Source of the DNA: Stichopus chloronotus
Lineage: Eukaryota > Echinodermata > Holothuroidea > Aspidochirotida > Stichopodidae
Assembly (NCBI GenBank): GCA_021234535.1
Contig: CM037839.1
Span: forward strand, 24,601,196 to 24,665,195
Direction of reading: 5' to 3'
DNA length: 64,000 bases
This document shows, in pieces, positions 1-12,300 of the stretch (position 1 is its first letter; each line of letters opens with the position of its first letter). The translations under genes and the position numbers were made by a program. Under the pieces are notes generated by a model. The model was not told the origin of the DNA. It was given only the letters and a program-made list of their open reading frames with translations, and ran no database searches.

Positions 1-1600
1 ACTTATAAAACATGGCAAAAAATTTTGCTTTTAACATTAACCGGTTCATTGCACGTTGACAATACATCCTATAATGATGTTTTCCTTTCATTAACATATC
101 TTTATGATCATACCATAAAATTCGAATGTCTATAACAACCACGACGTGTTTATAGTTATCCACCCTGTCTACAGCACTTACGTTATTTCGGACACTTTGT
201 CTATCAATTACGATTTGTTTTTGCCAATTATTACCATCTTCTTGAAACGTAAAACGTTTTGCCACTCAAAATACCTTAAAAAGTAATTAAATTGTTCTAA
301 ATAAGCAGTGTCAACATCGTTTTTAATTAAACCCAGCAAATCAGGGTCATCATGCAAATTTGACGCGTGCACTTATCGGTTGGCCTTGCATCTGACATGA
401 ATGAAACAAGCAAGAATGGGAGCAAAGTACGTGTTTGGATGTGAATATATTGGGAAGTATAAGGGAATTAGCAATAAGATGATAAGAGAAAATCGTTGCG
501 AACATCCATTTTTAATAACTTACATGCTAAAATGATGTGGTTGAACGGTATTGAAAGCAGACAAAAAGTCAGCAAAGGTAATTCTAGAGGAGTAACCAAA
601 CGCTATATGCTCACGATGTGAGTGTAACTGAAATTTTCTAGATTGTATAAAACAGCATCTTCAGTGCTGGGCTTGGAGACGGGGTATGAAAACGGCACGG
701 ATCTAGATATTTGCCATCCGAAGGTTTCAGAAGCTAAACGCTTCACAGATGTTCATCTGTAAATGTCATTTCCAACAGGTCTCAAGTCATTTAAACACTA
801 AGAACAATTTTTTTCTTCAGGAATTAAAACAATGAACAAACAGATGACACAGTCTGGATACCAAAAGAGCTAAAATGGCAAATAGCCTATGTAAGCAGGT
901 TCATTGGCACAATTTATAAAAACAAATGGTTGCGGAACACAGCAATGATGAATTTAATTTTACAAATTTCATCACAAAACACTTTCACGAATGCAGTTAA
1001 AAATGGATGAAGACTTGTCTCAGATACAGAAGATGTGTGTCTGTATGTAGAAAGCTTGACTGTCAGTTTGAGACCATATACTACACTTTCCTCGGGGAAC
1101 TTTCTGATTTTATACAACTTACAGGTCATATTCCCAATCGAATTCTCACTAAGGAAATATGCAATCCGTGACATTGAGACAGGCCACCGGTTTATGCATT
1201 TGGAGTCGACGGCGAATTTAATCTTAAGCAGTGTCAGTTATTATCAACAATGTTTACTGTCCTTCCCGTGGAGATGTTGAGATCCTGGATATATGTTATA
1301 CCAATGTCAGGGAAGTAAACAATGCATCTCAATTTGGGAAATCACGATATGCTGCTTACGGCTTACTATTAATTATGTTGCACAATATCGTCTTTTAATT
1401 GGATATTTAATCTGATCTGTTTCGTTAAACTTTTGGTTTTGAGTATTTAGTTTCTTCATATGATTTATAACGCAGATTTCTGTGGTAACAATTAACTCTT
1501 GTTTAAAACGTGTAGTAAAAAAATTAAATCATTTGATTGATTGTACCTAGTATTTGGCAAGTTTGTTTTCAATTCCTCGCTGTCAGTTTATGGGACAACA
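1..1600. other. No gene seen
   Basis: AT-rich sequence with only short chance reading frames. I found no splice-flanked open exon, RNA gene or recognisable repeat on either strand. Confidence 0.5.
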
Positions 1601-1624
1601 CTTAATCATATGCATGCGTTATCG

Positions 1625-1797
1625 TCAGTACTTGAGGACTCGGACTCGAGACCGGACTCGAATTAGACACAGGTCTCGAGTCCCGATTTCCAAGAACTCG
1701 GACTCAGACTCGAAGTTCAAAGACTCGGACTTGCGGGACTCGGCCCTGTGGACTCGAGGACTTGGTCCGAGACCGGGCACGAGTCCTTTAAAACTTG
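1625..1797. repeat. Degenerate GGACTC short-unit array, copy 1
   Basis: A dense cluster of imperfect GGACTCGGACTCGA-like units. Most read in the plus direction, but reverse-oriented units (CGAGTCC, CGAGACC) occur near the middle and right end. A related array lies at about 5545-5665, so this is a dispersed short-unit repeat. The local open frames are Arg/Asp/Ser-rich by-products of the repeat and are not genes. Confidence 0.75.
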
Positions 1798-1809
1798 GAG
1801 CAATTTAAA

Positions 1810-2990
1810 CGAAAAAAAAAAAGAAAGCGAAAAAATAAAAATAGTATTTGCCGTACCACTGTGTACTTTCAGTTACGTATATTTTGTACATATAGAAGCT
1901 TTCACGCATAAATACCCCTCAGCGTCGAAGTGTGTCACATGCATAAGTAATTCTGGTCTATTAATACAATCTTTTTCGAATCGCCAATCATGTGGAAGGC
2001 TTCAACACATTATTACTTTGTGTGCTATTCACTAACAACAAGTAAGGCTACACTACAGCCTACAGGTACCTACACATCCTGGAATGTCATGCGCACTTCT
2101 AATCGGTGGCTAAGATTTGTGGTTAAAGCTAGAAATACTTTGCAGAAAAAACTTTACTTATCTCGCCGATTTACTTTATATTACACATAATACTAATCTT
2201 ACACTTTATATCTGTTCAAGTTTTGTTTGCCTTCGACAATATTTCTCATAGGCCTATGTTTTAAGAACTACAGCTACATTCATGTAGTAACATGCTCTGT
2301 ACATTCCATTACGATAGTATATTCCTTGCTTTAACGTGATATTTGAGGCAGAATTAAACTTGTTGCATTACCTACATAGGGTTTGCAATGAACCGTCTCG
2401 CACATAATCAGGCAAAGTATTCCCTAAACGACATAATGTCTATCGAAGTAAGTAGTCTTGTTTTTTTTTTATTTTGGAACAAGAAATAATTTCAAGACTG
2501 ATGTTTGGGTAGAAACAATATATTCAAATATCTTCATTGTGGATAGATCATTAGTGATGACCGTTAGTTAAAGGAGACGGTTTTAGGGTGGGGTTGAATC
2601 ACCAAATCAAATTCCATACGATCATTTTGGATCAAAGTGCCTAAGGGACCATGATAGTAGTGTTCGTTTCAAATGAAAATTTGCCTGTCGAATAACTTCC
2701 AATTTTATTCTGCTATTTTCTTTTTCTTGATTTGAGGAACTACACTGTAATTTCCCATGTATGATGTATCACTTACGTGTTAGAGGCTATAGATTCCCAT
2801 TAGATTTATCTGACTGTAAATAGTTTGCAGAATTAAGCAGCCCTTTATCACTGTGATCACTTCTCATTAAGCTAAGAAAAGTTCTGTTCATGGGATGTGT
2901 CTTAAACAATGATGTCTTCAAGAATGGTTTTCCGAGAATACATAGTTTATGCCATAAAAGGAAAAGAAAGTTTAACTGACAACCAGAGCC
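1810..2990. other. No gene seen
   Basis: AT-rich spacer with short A and T runs. It contains one TAGGCCTA octamer at 2249-2256. No coding exon or repeat family is recognised. Confidence 0.45.
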
Positions 2991-3039
2991 TTTGCAAACG
3001 GAGAGTTTGGGGGTGTGGGAGTGTCCAACCCTTCCCCAA

Positions 3040-3310
3040 TAATTATCCGAGCGACGATAGTCGAAAAATCGGAAGTACTAGCAGGAAGTTTGCATATCTC
3101 AATCTAGATAATTTTACCACATAAAAAGATCACAAATATCGTAACACATTGTAATTGGAAACTTTCTCAATAAATCTGAAAGACCATTTGAACTTCTCAT
3201 ATTTACGTCTAGGAGTGACGACAGTCTGAAAATCTGAAATGCCAGTTGAACTTTTTCATATCTCAATCTAGTACACTTTATGACTTCTGAAGAAGCCAAA
3301 AAATTGCACC
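3040..3310. repeat. Two diverged tandem monomers, period ~175 bp
   Basis: The string CATATCTCAATCTAG appears near 3093 and again near 3268. It is preceded each time by a similar block (GACGATAGTCGAAAAATC and GACGACAGTCTGAAAATC). The two blocks differ by scattered substitutions, so the duplication is old. Confidence 0.55.
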
Positions 3311-4023
3311 TGATTGCATCTAAGGTTACCAGGTAGGTGGGAAATATTTCAAAAAGGGGTTGGCTACACCTCCGGCTCCCTAACAACCCTCCATTTTTTT
3401 TTTAATTTTTAATTTTTTTTAAAGGTAAAAATAAATCGAAATCGTTAGAAAGTAAAAACTGTTGAATTAATTTTTCTGGAAATTGTCATAGCTTAACAAT
3501 TATAAATTAGAGCATTCCAAATTATTGCCATTTTCCACAGAATTATCGTTTCCTCTTTCATTGAGGAAATTGCAGAGACATGAGACCCCTATTCCATGGA
3601 TGGGTGCATACAGCCCAGGACACCGGGAAGGGCCATTGCCGGCTATCTTAGGGTTAGTAAAGCCAAACCTTTTCGGTTACTCTCCGCACCAACCAATGGT
3701 CGTGCTCCGCTTAGTCCTGCCCGCACAGTGCGTCCATAGGCGCTATTCTCCAAGAAATTCTCATGGCAGGTACAGTAGTAACCCCCAATAAATTAACACC
3801 ATTACACAGTAAATACTGCTCTGAGTTAGTAACTTGTTACACAGTCAGGTTCTCTGTAAGACAAGAAAAGAGGGGGCTCTTTTTTACTGGGTGAGCCTAG
3901 AAAAATGGGTCATGCTTTTTTGGGCACGAAAGGTTGGATTATTTAGAGTTACGTCTGCAATTTTCTTTTCCTTGAAACTGTAGATGAGAGAGAAAATTGG
4001 TGAAAAATACATCAGTTCACATT

Positions 4024-4090
4024 GGATTCAAACTCATAATTATAACACTTACTTAAGTAGTCTCTCCTAACCCACTGCGCCAGAAGTGCC
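4024..4090 (-). repeat. tRNA-like head of a SINE or tRNA pseudogene
   Basis: Read on the minus strand, a good RNA polymerase III A box (TGGCGCAGTGGG, 4082-4071) is followed by a B-box-like GAGTTTGAATCC (4035-4024). The spacing fits a tRNA with a long variable arm. The acceptor stem does not pair, so a functional tRNA is unlikely. A tRNA-derived SINE remnant is the simpler reading. The downstream body was not matched to another copy in the window. Confidence 0.5.
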
Positions 4091-4454
4091 CATGGAAGAT
4101 TGGGTTGTTCAAATTATTAAAACCATCTTCACCACTATAACATCTGCCGACTCGTCAAACCTGTGTTACTGTGGTATAACACAAAAATGTTAACGGTGAG
4201 AACTCATCAGGCCAGGGGAATTTGGTATACCCTCTCAGACGAGACCCCACCCCTGCTGAAAACCATGGACATGCGCCTCCTATGTTATATCAATGACGTA
4301 TAGGCCCACCGTCCTATCATTAGACGCTAACGTTGCCCTGATAATTTGTGCGTGCATTCCGACGAAAGTTGTTGTTTCCTTGTTATTTATTCATTTTTTT
4401 GTAACTGCGCTGAGGATTTCGAACCACTCTCCGTGACACGTTTGCCCGGAAATC

Positions 4455-5200
4455 CACGGCCAACTCATGGCTTAGCTCCGCTTAGATAATAATCGCGCTA
4501 CTTAATAGCAAACAAAGTTCGGGCAAAAAAAAGGCCTGCCCCAGATTTCTAGACGCCCGTACGCCTATGTGTTCAGTTCCCAAATATATGCTTAATACTC
4601 AAGGAACAAATGAAAGCGGATGGACCTCAGTATCATTCTTGTGTCACCTCAACCAATTTTACATATGTTATCATGTTTCGTACATTATGTGTTTCATTTT
4701 CACATAAATTAAGGAATTGCAGACATGATAACCTTATTTTAAGGCTGGTCACATGCAACCCTGGAAAACTAGGGAAACGCCGTTTACGGCTATCTAGGGA
4801 GCTTGTAAAACACAAAGTTTCTCATACGCTACTAGCCACAAAATGGTGGCGCTCCGCTTAGATATAAATCAGTTAGTAACAAAATTCGGGCAAAAACCTC
4901 TGTCAACAAATTTCTACGTGCCCATATGCCTTTGCATTGTGCCCTCAAATATTTGCCAAGTACTCAAAGAGAAAATGGAAGAGGTTGCGTAATTCATTCT
5001 GATTTTTCCACACCTCAACCCACCTGATATGTATTAACATTGTTCATGCATTGATTTTACTTTGACATGAGTTGAGGGCATGCAGACAACATATCCCTAT
5101 TTCAAGGCTGGGTACGTGCAGTTAAGTAGGATACACCAGGGAGTGTCGTTTTCTGCCATTTTTTTGTTGGAGGGGGGGGGGGGGAGTTGAGAAGCCAAAA
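4455..5200. repeat. Diverged tandem duplication, period ~367 bp
   Basis: Blocks recur in the same order: CTCCGCTTAGAT then TTCGGGCAAAAA (about 4518 and 4885), then an ATGCCT/ACGCCT block, then a CCTCAACC block, then AAGGCTGG. A partial earlier copy (GCTCCGCTTAGTCCTGC) lies near 3705. Long G and C runs near 5172 and 5270 follow the second copy. The copies are diverged and carry no gene. Confidence 0.6.
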
Positions 5201-5544
5201 TTTCATTTCCTCCACGCCTGCTAATGGTGGCGCCCAGCTTCGACAGTCTTGCCATTGTTCACACCCTCCTCCCCCCCCCCCCCGATATAGATATGTTTTC
5301 TTTCCGTTCAGCATTATATTCCCCTCTTGTAACGCCCAGGGCCCCTCCCTCTGTCTTCTTCCTTTAAAATTATGGATCAAAGCCAAAAAGGTATTCGTAG
5401 TGTCCCAAACTGTCGCAGTGGCGTCACCACCCAGTTAAAAATTTTTTTGACCGTTACACCCCTTAAACATATGACCTCTGCTGGGGTCCTGTTGGCAATT
5501 GTGTCATATTTCTTATATAAGGGAACGTGTCATATTTACACAGT

Positions 5545-5665
5545 GTCTCGAGGACTCTGACTGGGACTCGAACCCGACTTTCAAGGACTGGGACTCTGAC
5601 TCTTCCATCAAGGACCCGGACTCGAAAGGTAATGACTCGGACTCGGATTGGGTGGACTCGACTCC
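5545..5665 (+). repeat. Degenerate GGACTC short-unit array, copy 2
   Basis: Same unit family as the array near 1.7 kb (GGACTCGAACCCGAC, GGACCCGGACTCGAAAGG and similar), here mostly in one orientation. Reading frames through it are low-complexity products of the repeat. Confidence 0.7.
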
Positions 5666-6299
5666 AGCACTGGTTATCGTCTAGTGATTGGTCATCGATG
5701 AAATCTGTCAGTCATACACACGGAGCCATTCTGTAAGAGCTCCAAGCCATAACAAATAACTAATTCAAAGGGAACTGACCTATTGTGAGCAAAGCAATGA
5801 TGGAACTTACGATTTAAGATGTGAAATCGTTATCGTCCACGGTGTTCTATCTCTCAAACATGTAACTTTCGTGAAATTCACAGAAACTAGAAAGCACACG
5901 TCTCAGAGAGAAATGAATGGAGCAATGAAACTCAATCTAGTTGTGACTAACTTAATTTTTTACTATAATATTCATGGGGACATGCGTACTAGCCACGGAC
6001 CCCATCCCTCCTCCCCCTCCCTTTAGTTAGTAAATCATAGCTTCTCTTCTTCCCATGACAGTTGTCATAACAACCAACTAAACTAAACCTCTCGTGTTCT
6101 TGAGTATGATTCAGAGTCTAATTATACAGTTCTGTAACTGTAACTATACGGTAGGATAAAATAATGATATGAGAGCGAAATACTTTCGTGAGCCGGATTT
6201 AATCAGCGAAGGATTAAAATATAGACAAAGTGAAGCCAACACCGCGTTTGTTTTATACCCAAGATTTAATTATCTCAGAGTATGAACTTCTTGATTGTC

Positions 6300-6319
6300 T
6301 CACTGACAGGGGTGTTTAC
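6300..6319 (-). CDS. Gene B terminal coding exon (C-terminal Cys)
   Basis: A strong pyrimidine tract and acceptor (CTCCTTTTCATACAG) precede GTAAACACCCCTGTCAGTGA. In the required phase this gives G-K-H-P-C-Q-stop. It puts a Cys exactly 32 residues after the exon 3 Cys, the same distance as in gene A, whose terminal exon encodes G-D-D-C-stop. An ATTAAA polyadenylation variant on the minus strand lies near 6263-6268. Confidence 0.75.
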
Positions 6320-9300
6320 CTGTATGAAAAGGAGAAGAAAAGTGTGAGTAAAGTGTATTGGATATTGCACTCTTCCCGCTTTGCTGGAAAAGAAAAGTGG
6401 TATTATCTGGGTTCTGTTCACAATCATAAAAAGTCTTGCCCTCTTCCCAGTAGTTATCTGAACGATATGCTCATGTAAATCTCACCTTCCCACTTCACCC
6501 CCACCCCCATTCCTTGCAAAAAAAAAATGTATTCAATTGGCTGTCTGAATAGCGCATATACATTCATTATATTTTGCTCATGTTTGCTCTGTTTGTATTT
6601 CATTGTCAGAAGGAGGCACTGTCGTTTTTCGAAGTGACTGGGTTGTTAGAGTATGTATTAACGGATTCGGATATCCCGCAAATGACATACCTTCAAGTTG
6701 GACATCCCCTTCGAATTCTGGTCTGCTGCCACCGTTATGCAAATTACCTACGACCGTTACGTGAACGTCTTGACACTCACTTAAACTCTCAGTCCCTGCC
6801 GTGAATTCCACTGCCCAGTCAAAGTGGTCCCCGTGAGGGGCTGAGAATTGAAGAAATAAGCCATAGCAGCAAGGGAAAAGGGGTGCAAATTCAGGCAATA
6901 AACAGGAACAATTAGAGTTTGAAACAATTTTCTGCCAAAAGTTGAAAAAGAGAGACCCACGAATCAAGTAGCATTAAACTCAGTAATTTAAATAAATAAT
7001 AAAACTTGTTTAGCCAGTCTGACCGAGCAAAATATTTGTTTTTTCATTATTTCAGTTCTCATTTTGAAAGGAATTTAACTACCGCAGCAGTGAGTAGTCC
7101 AGTTGACTGCGAGAATTGAGAAAGATTTTGTAGTAAGAGCAAAAATCAGAACATCTCTTTAACTTGTTTGACAGTGTCTTTTATGTCTTTTAAACATCGC
7201 TTAATGAGAAGGAAATTTCAACGTTTTTTTTCCGAACGTTGTATAACTTGAAACTTTAAACGTCTATGAAACCATAACTCCACGATGAAACAAAGGCCGT
7301 TTGACAACAATGGCCAGTCCTTTTGGATTAATTTTTTTTTTGGTACTGATACTTTTATCCATAAAAATGTATATTATTGTATTATAGTATGATACCACAT
7401 ATTACTGTCATCAACCATGAAGTATAGCCTCATGCATCACACAGGTTCTTACATCAACACGTCTCCAGAACGGTAACTTGTTAGAATGAAATTCTAATGA
7501 AATGAATAAAATGACTCTTGTACTACTCTTGGATAACATGTAGATATGGAAGATAAGGAATACATAAAGAAAACAGCAACAGTGCTCTCAATCATCGACA
7601 TTTCTTCTCTGCTGTTTTCACTGTCTTTAGTTTTTGTTCTGTAAATCTACAAAAAAACTTTCAACAGTGTGGATGTAAAAATCTGCAGTGTCTACAGTTC
7701 CGAAATATCTCCAGGCAATGGAACGATTTCGTGCAATAACAGGAAGACCTTATCATGTGAAATTATACATTATTCATGGCAAACCTCGCGGTCGTTGTTT
7801 AAAACATGTTCAGGGTTTTTCTCTTGCGAAATACTTTAAAATAACTTCTGATTTTTTTTTTTTTCATCCAAAGTTCATTTCATTCTTTCGTGAACATCAT
7901 ACATGACATGTAACATGTAATTCTATTGTGTTACTTATCAATGTATTGGTTTACTGTTGAAGAAGATTAATACATTCTTTTCATATGCAAAATTCTCCCA
8001 GATGTTTCTCAGAAAATCAACAAAAAGTATAAGCAGTCGATCATAATCAATAAGTACCCCAAAATAAGCACATCTACATCGGATGGAGACGAAAACAAAA
8101 GAAAAAAAGACAAACAAAGAAAAAAACTAAGAGGAATTAAGGCAATAAGAAAGAGCATTACAACTTCGTCACGTCTCGTTATTCTTCGTGGAGAATAGCT
8201 GGATTTAGAGAGAATATGGTATACACAGGAACTAAGGCCAACAAAAGGATAAAAGGATAGCGAATAATGGTTAACTTAGTACAGAAATCAACGTTTGACA
8301 TAACACCAACACCGTAATAAATGAGGTCCTTTAAATGCATAACATTCTATCGATCTTAAAGCAGGATGTGCTGTTTGAAGGAAACAAATAGCCTTCATCA
8401 TTTATTCCCCATCATTCTCTTCCATTCGATAGCAATCTGGAAAATACCATCTACGATATGTTTCTTTCAGGAGAAATTCCATTCATTAGATTGTTAATTA
8501 CGGCAGAAAGAAGAGTGATTCATTTTTTTTTTTTCGGGTAAAAAGTTAGCGGAACCAGACCCTGTGGTAAATATGCGGCGCTTTCGCGCGAAGACGCCAG
8601 TACGAAAACGCATTGTTTCAGGAAATTAGGCTTTATTTGGACATAGAAACCACTGCACGGTAGTTTGTACAGCTTTTTACAACTATACAAAATATAGCCA
8701 GTCTTTTGGTGCACTTTTAGCAAGTGCAGGAAAACAGCACATCCTGCGTTAATACAATAGTTGTTCCAGATAGCTTGTTTACTATAATTTTTCGTGGGGA
8801 TGGTGAAATATAATGAATTTCAAGCCTGGAAAACTTGTTATAGAAAAATATTATCTGTGAATGTAATATTGACAGAGGTAAAACAACAGAGAAACAGAGG
8901 AACAAACGGAGTAGAATAATGGTAGAAGCAAATTTTTAAAAGAACATTATCCCAGGTAATATAACGTTTCACCCAAGGCATTTTAAGAAAATTAATGAAA
9001 CTTTTAACTGTAATTTTAAGTCCTGCTTTACCGTAATCATCGTCCTCCTTTAAATTTTTCTGGAATTTGGACCAGATGAAATTCAAGATGGTACTTTGAA
9101 CTTGATTAAATCACGAATCCCGTGGATCGGAGGGGGGGGGGGGAACTTGAAAGAGAAATACTAGTTGGAAGAAGGCAAAGGATATATCTACAATATTTCT
9201 TCCGATTGGGGTAAGGTTTCAGCTCTACCAAACATTTACATATATTTTAAGAGGAGATAACTTGTTAATTTTAGACGATATATGTCGTCACCATTATGAG

Positions 9301-12300
9301 TAAGACAAATTCCGAAGTTTAAAATCGGATATCAAGTTATAGTGATACTTAACTAAGGGACCAAGTGGAAAAAGATGGGAGTTTTTGAAGGTTCATTTTT
9401 AGACCAGAGGCGAAATCGTCAAAAGCAATGTCGAAGAAGAATAGATTTCAAGGAAATTACGGCCTCCGTTGAGAGAAAGAACTGTATCATCAGCGTAAAA
9501 ATAACTATAACATTCATCCAAGTCACACGCTTATCATGCTATCAGGACAGTGAGATTCATTTTGAGGGCGACATTCCTGAAATATATTCCCTAAAGTGAC
9601 GATACCTTGCTTTGCCATGATCAATTATTTTGAACATTGTATACAAACTCCATTTCATGAAGACCTGAAACATGCTTGAAATGAGTTATATGTTCACGTT
9701 AATGTAAAGTAAGTATATATACTTTCATGTGGACCTGTCTTGATATTTTGAAGGTTATCAGTTAATGAGCAGTTCTATACTGGTCTCAATCGTTACGCAT
9801 GAAGGGGGGGGGGGGGGGCGGGCATGCCACATCCCCCTCCAGTTCCTCTACAGTGATATATCACATTGCATATCCCATTTAACGAAAAATTGTAACATTA
9901 GGCACTGAGGCTGCTGGTACTTTGGTGTGAATAATCAGTTGTTTCTGAATAGGGGTTTGTGGGAGTAGGTGGTTCCTCAACCTAAGAGGACATTTACATT
10001 ATTTTGCTGTTTGCCTGTCTGTCTGTCTGTCTGTCTGTTTGTATTTTTCTGGGGGCGGGGGACAAACTACAAAATAGCAGTAAATCTTACCTCCGTGATC
10101 ATCACTTTCGGTCAAGTCTTTGCCGTTGCTGATTTGGATGGTGAAATCAACACTGGTAAAATTTTCCCCTCTGGGTGCTAAAGGTATAAAGTATTAGAAT
10201 TGATGACAGTAACATATTTAAGGGAGAGGACAGAGAGACATTTACAAATAATTGACATCATTCATTAAATTAAGAACTTCAAAAATACCTTCTGAAAATT
10301 TGTTATTTTTAATATAGTTGGCAAATTTGTTATTTTTTTTGAACTTGCAGTCAAGTCGACCTCGACCTCTTAAAATCGACAATTTGCTGTGACATTAAAT
10401 AAGCTGACGATCAAGTGGACTCACTGACTTAATATCGATAATTGTGTGAAGATTTTGAAGGATAAAATCAGCATAACAATGCATTTTATTATCATTATAA
10501 TCTCATCGCCCTATAGGGGCTGAGATGAGATATTGTAGTCATTTGGCTAGTGGAGCTATATATTCTACTGTGCACCCATGGGAGAACGGTTGCCATGGAA
10601 ACGCTTTGAGTGGATGAGTGGCCACACCCAAGGGGTAGAGTGACCACCATTTCATCCGGGTCCTGTTGGGTGGTTTAAACAAAAACGTGTAAGTGCCGAT
10701 GTGTGTGGGTGTGCCATTGTTTTCGGGTGGGATTGAGGACCGAAACAATAGGTTTTAGGTCCTCTGTAGAAAATTCAATAGATTTCTCCGGTCCTCTCAA
10801 GATAAACAATAGAGAGTCTATTTTTAAGGTTAGGGTTGAGGAGGAAAAAACAAAAGAAAGCACAATGAGGTCCTCGGAATGAATGGAACAAAGTTGTGTG
10901 TGTGCGTGTGTATTCATCCGCACCTGTCCAAATTATGGTTTTTCCAGAATACCTTGAAAAGTACATGAGTGATTTAGTCTAAATTTGGTAATGTAGTGCA
11001 TGATGCCAAAATGTCCAAGATGTATTGGTTGTATGATTAATTGAGTGAAATTTGCTGATTTTTTTAGGAAAAAAGCCAATTTTGCCCCCAAATTGGTATT
11101 TCCAGGATATCTTGAGAAGTATTTGACCATTTAATGCAAAATTTTGCAAGGACTTACCTGAGAATGTAATATTCAAGATAAATCACTTTTGTAGTAAAGA
11201 GAGTGAAATTCGATGATTTGCCATTTTTGCCACAAAATTTGTATTTCCAACATATCTTGAGTACTATTAGACCAATTAACTTAAAGCTTTGTAAGGATTC
11301 ACATGAGAACACATTGTTCGACGTATTATTGTTGTAATTGGTAAATTCAGTGAAATTTTAGTGCTGATTTTTTAGAAAACCAATTTTGCCTCAAAACTTG
11401 GATTTCCACCATACAGTATCTTGAGAGCTAATTGAGCATTGTAAATAATATAATAATACAATAATAACAATAAATATATAAAAGTTTGCATGGCCTTCCT
11501 ATGAACACAATAATGAAGATACAGTTTATCACTCTTATAGTAAATTGATGAAATTTGATGATTGCTTGGTAAAACAAGAGTAGAGCCGTCATCCTGGTCA
11601 ATAGACATCACCTTTTTAATTAAAGACAAAACAATTTTAGCCGAAATGGGCCCTGTGTATAATGTATTTGAACATTCTTGTCAATTATGAGAACGTTATT
11701 TTTTAGTCAAACAATAATTTTAGCAGAACTACACCTTGCATAGGTAAATAGGATACTAATGTGCAAATAACCCATAGAGGGATGCTTCTATATCATGCCC
11801 CTAACTCTAACCACTAAGCCTAACCTATATGGAGAAAGTTTAACCCAATGTTGTAATTGTCTTATGTATCATAATATGTACAGATACTTTTGAGTCGTTA
11901 TTGTTATCGTTACTGGAGCCTAAGTAGTGGCACCCGGCTATGCTTAAGCTTACTAGTACAGTACCTAGCAGCAGCTACGAATATTACCATTTTATGTTTG
12001 GTTCTTCTGCTTACGACCATTTTATATTTGAGGAATATTTGGCTCTAATTTAGAGTCAGCGCTCGGGACTAACAACAGGGAGCGTCCTGTTATTCCTGTA
12101 GGTCTCTGTGGTTGCGGTAAGCTATTACAAATCCCCCATGTGCAGCTTCTGTATTTAAGACTTTATTGATATCAATGAATGTTAATGATGAGATACGCAA
12201 ATCCCTGGATTGCCTTCTTGTTACTATAATTAGTCACGTTTCAGATCCAGTAGTTATGGTAACTGTCAAAAGGTTTGACTTGCTGCTGCTCACTTGTAGT

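Noticed and set aside
4024..4090. Functional tRNA gene
   Set aside because: A and B boxes are present but the acceptor and anticodon stems do not pair, so a SINE head or pseudogene fits better.
8520..8723. Minus frame resembling exon 3 of the secreted family (YVQIKPNFLKQC)
   Set aside because: The only acceptor is in the wrong phase, no donor follows, and the true exon 3 with a far better match is at 6691-6840.
10012..10181. 70-codon plus frame over gene B exon 2
   Set aside because: It is the antisense shadow of the supported minus-strand exon at 10091-10177.
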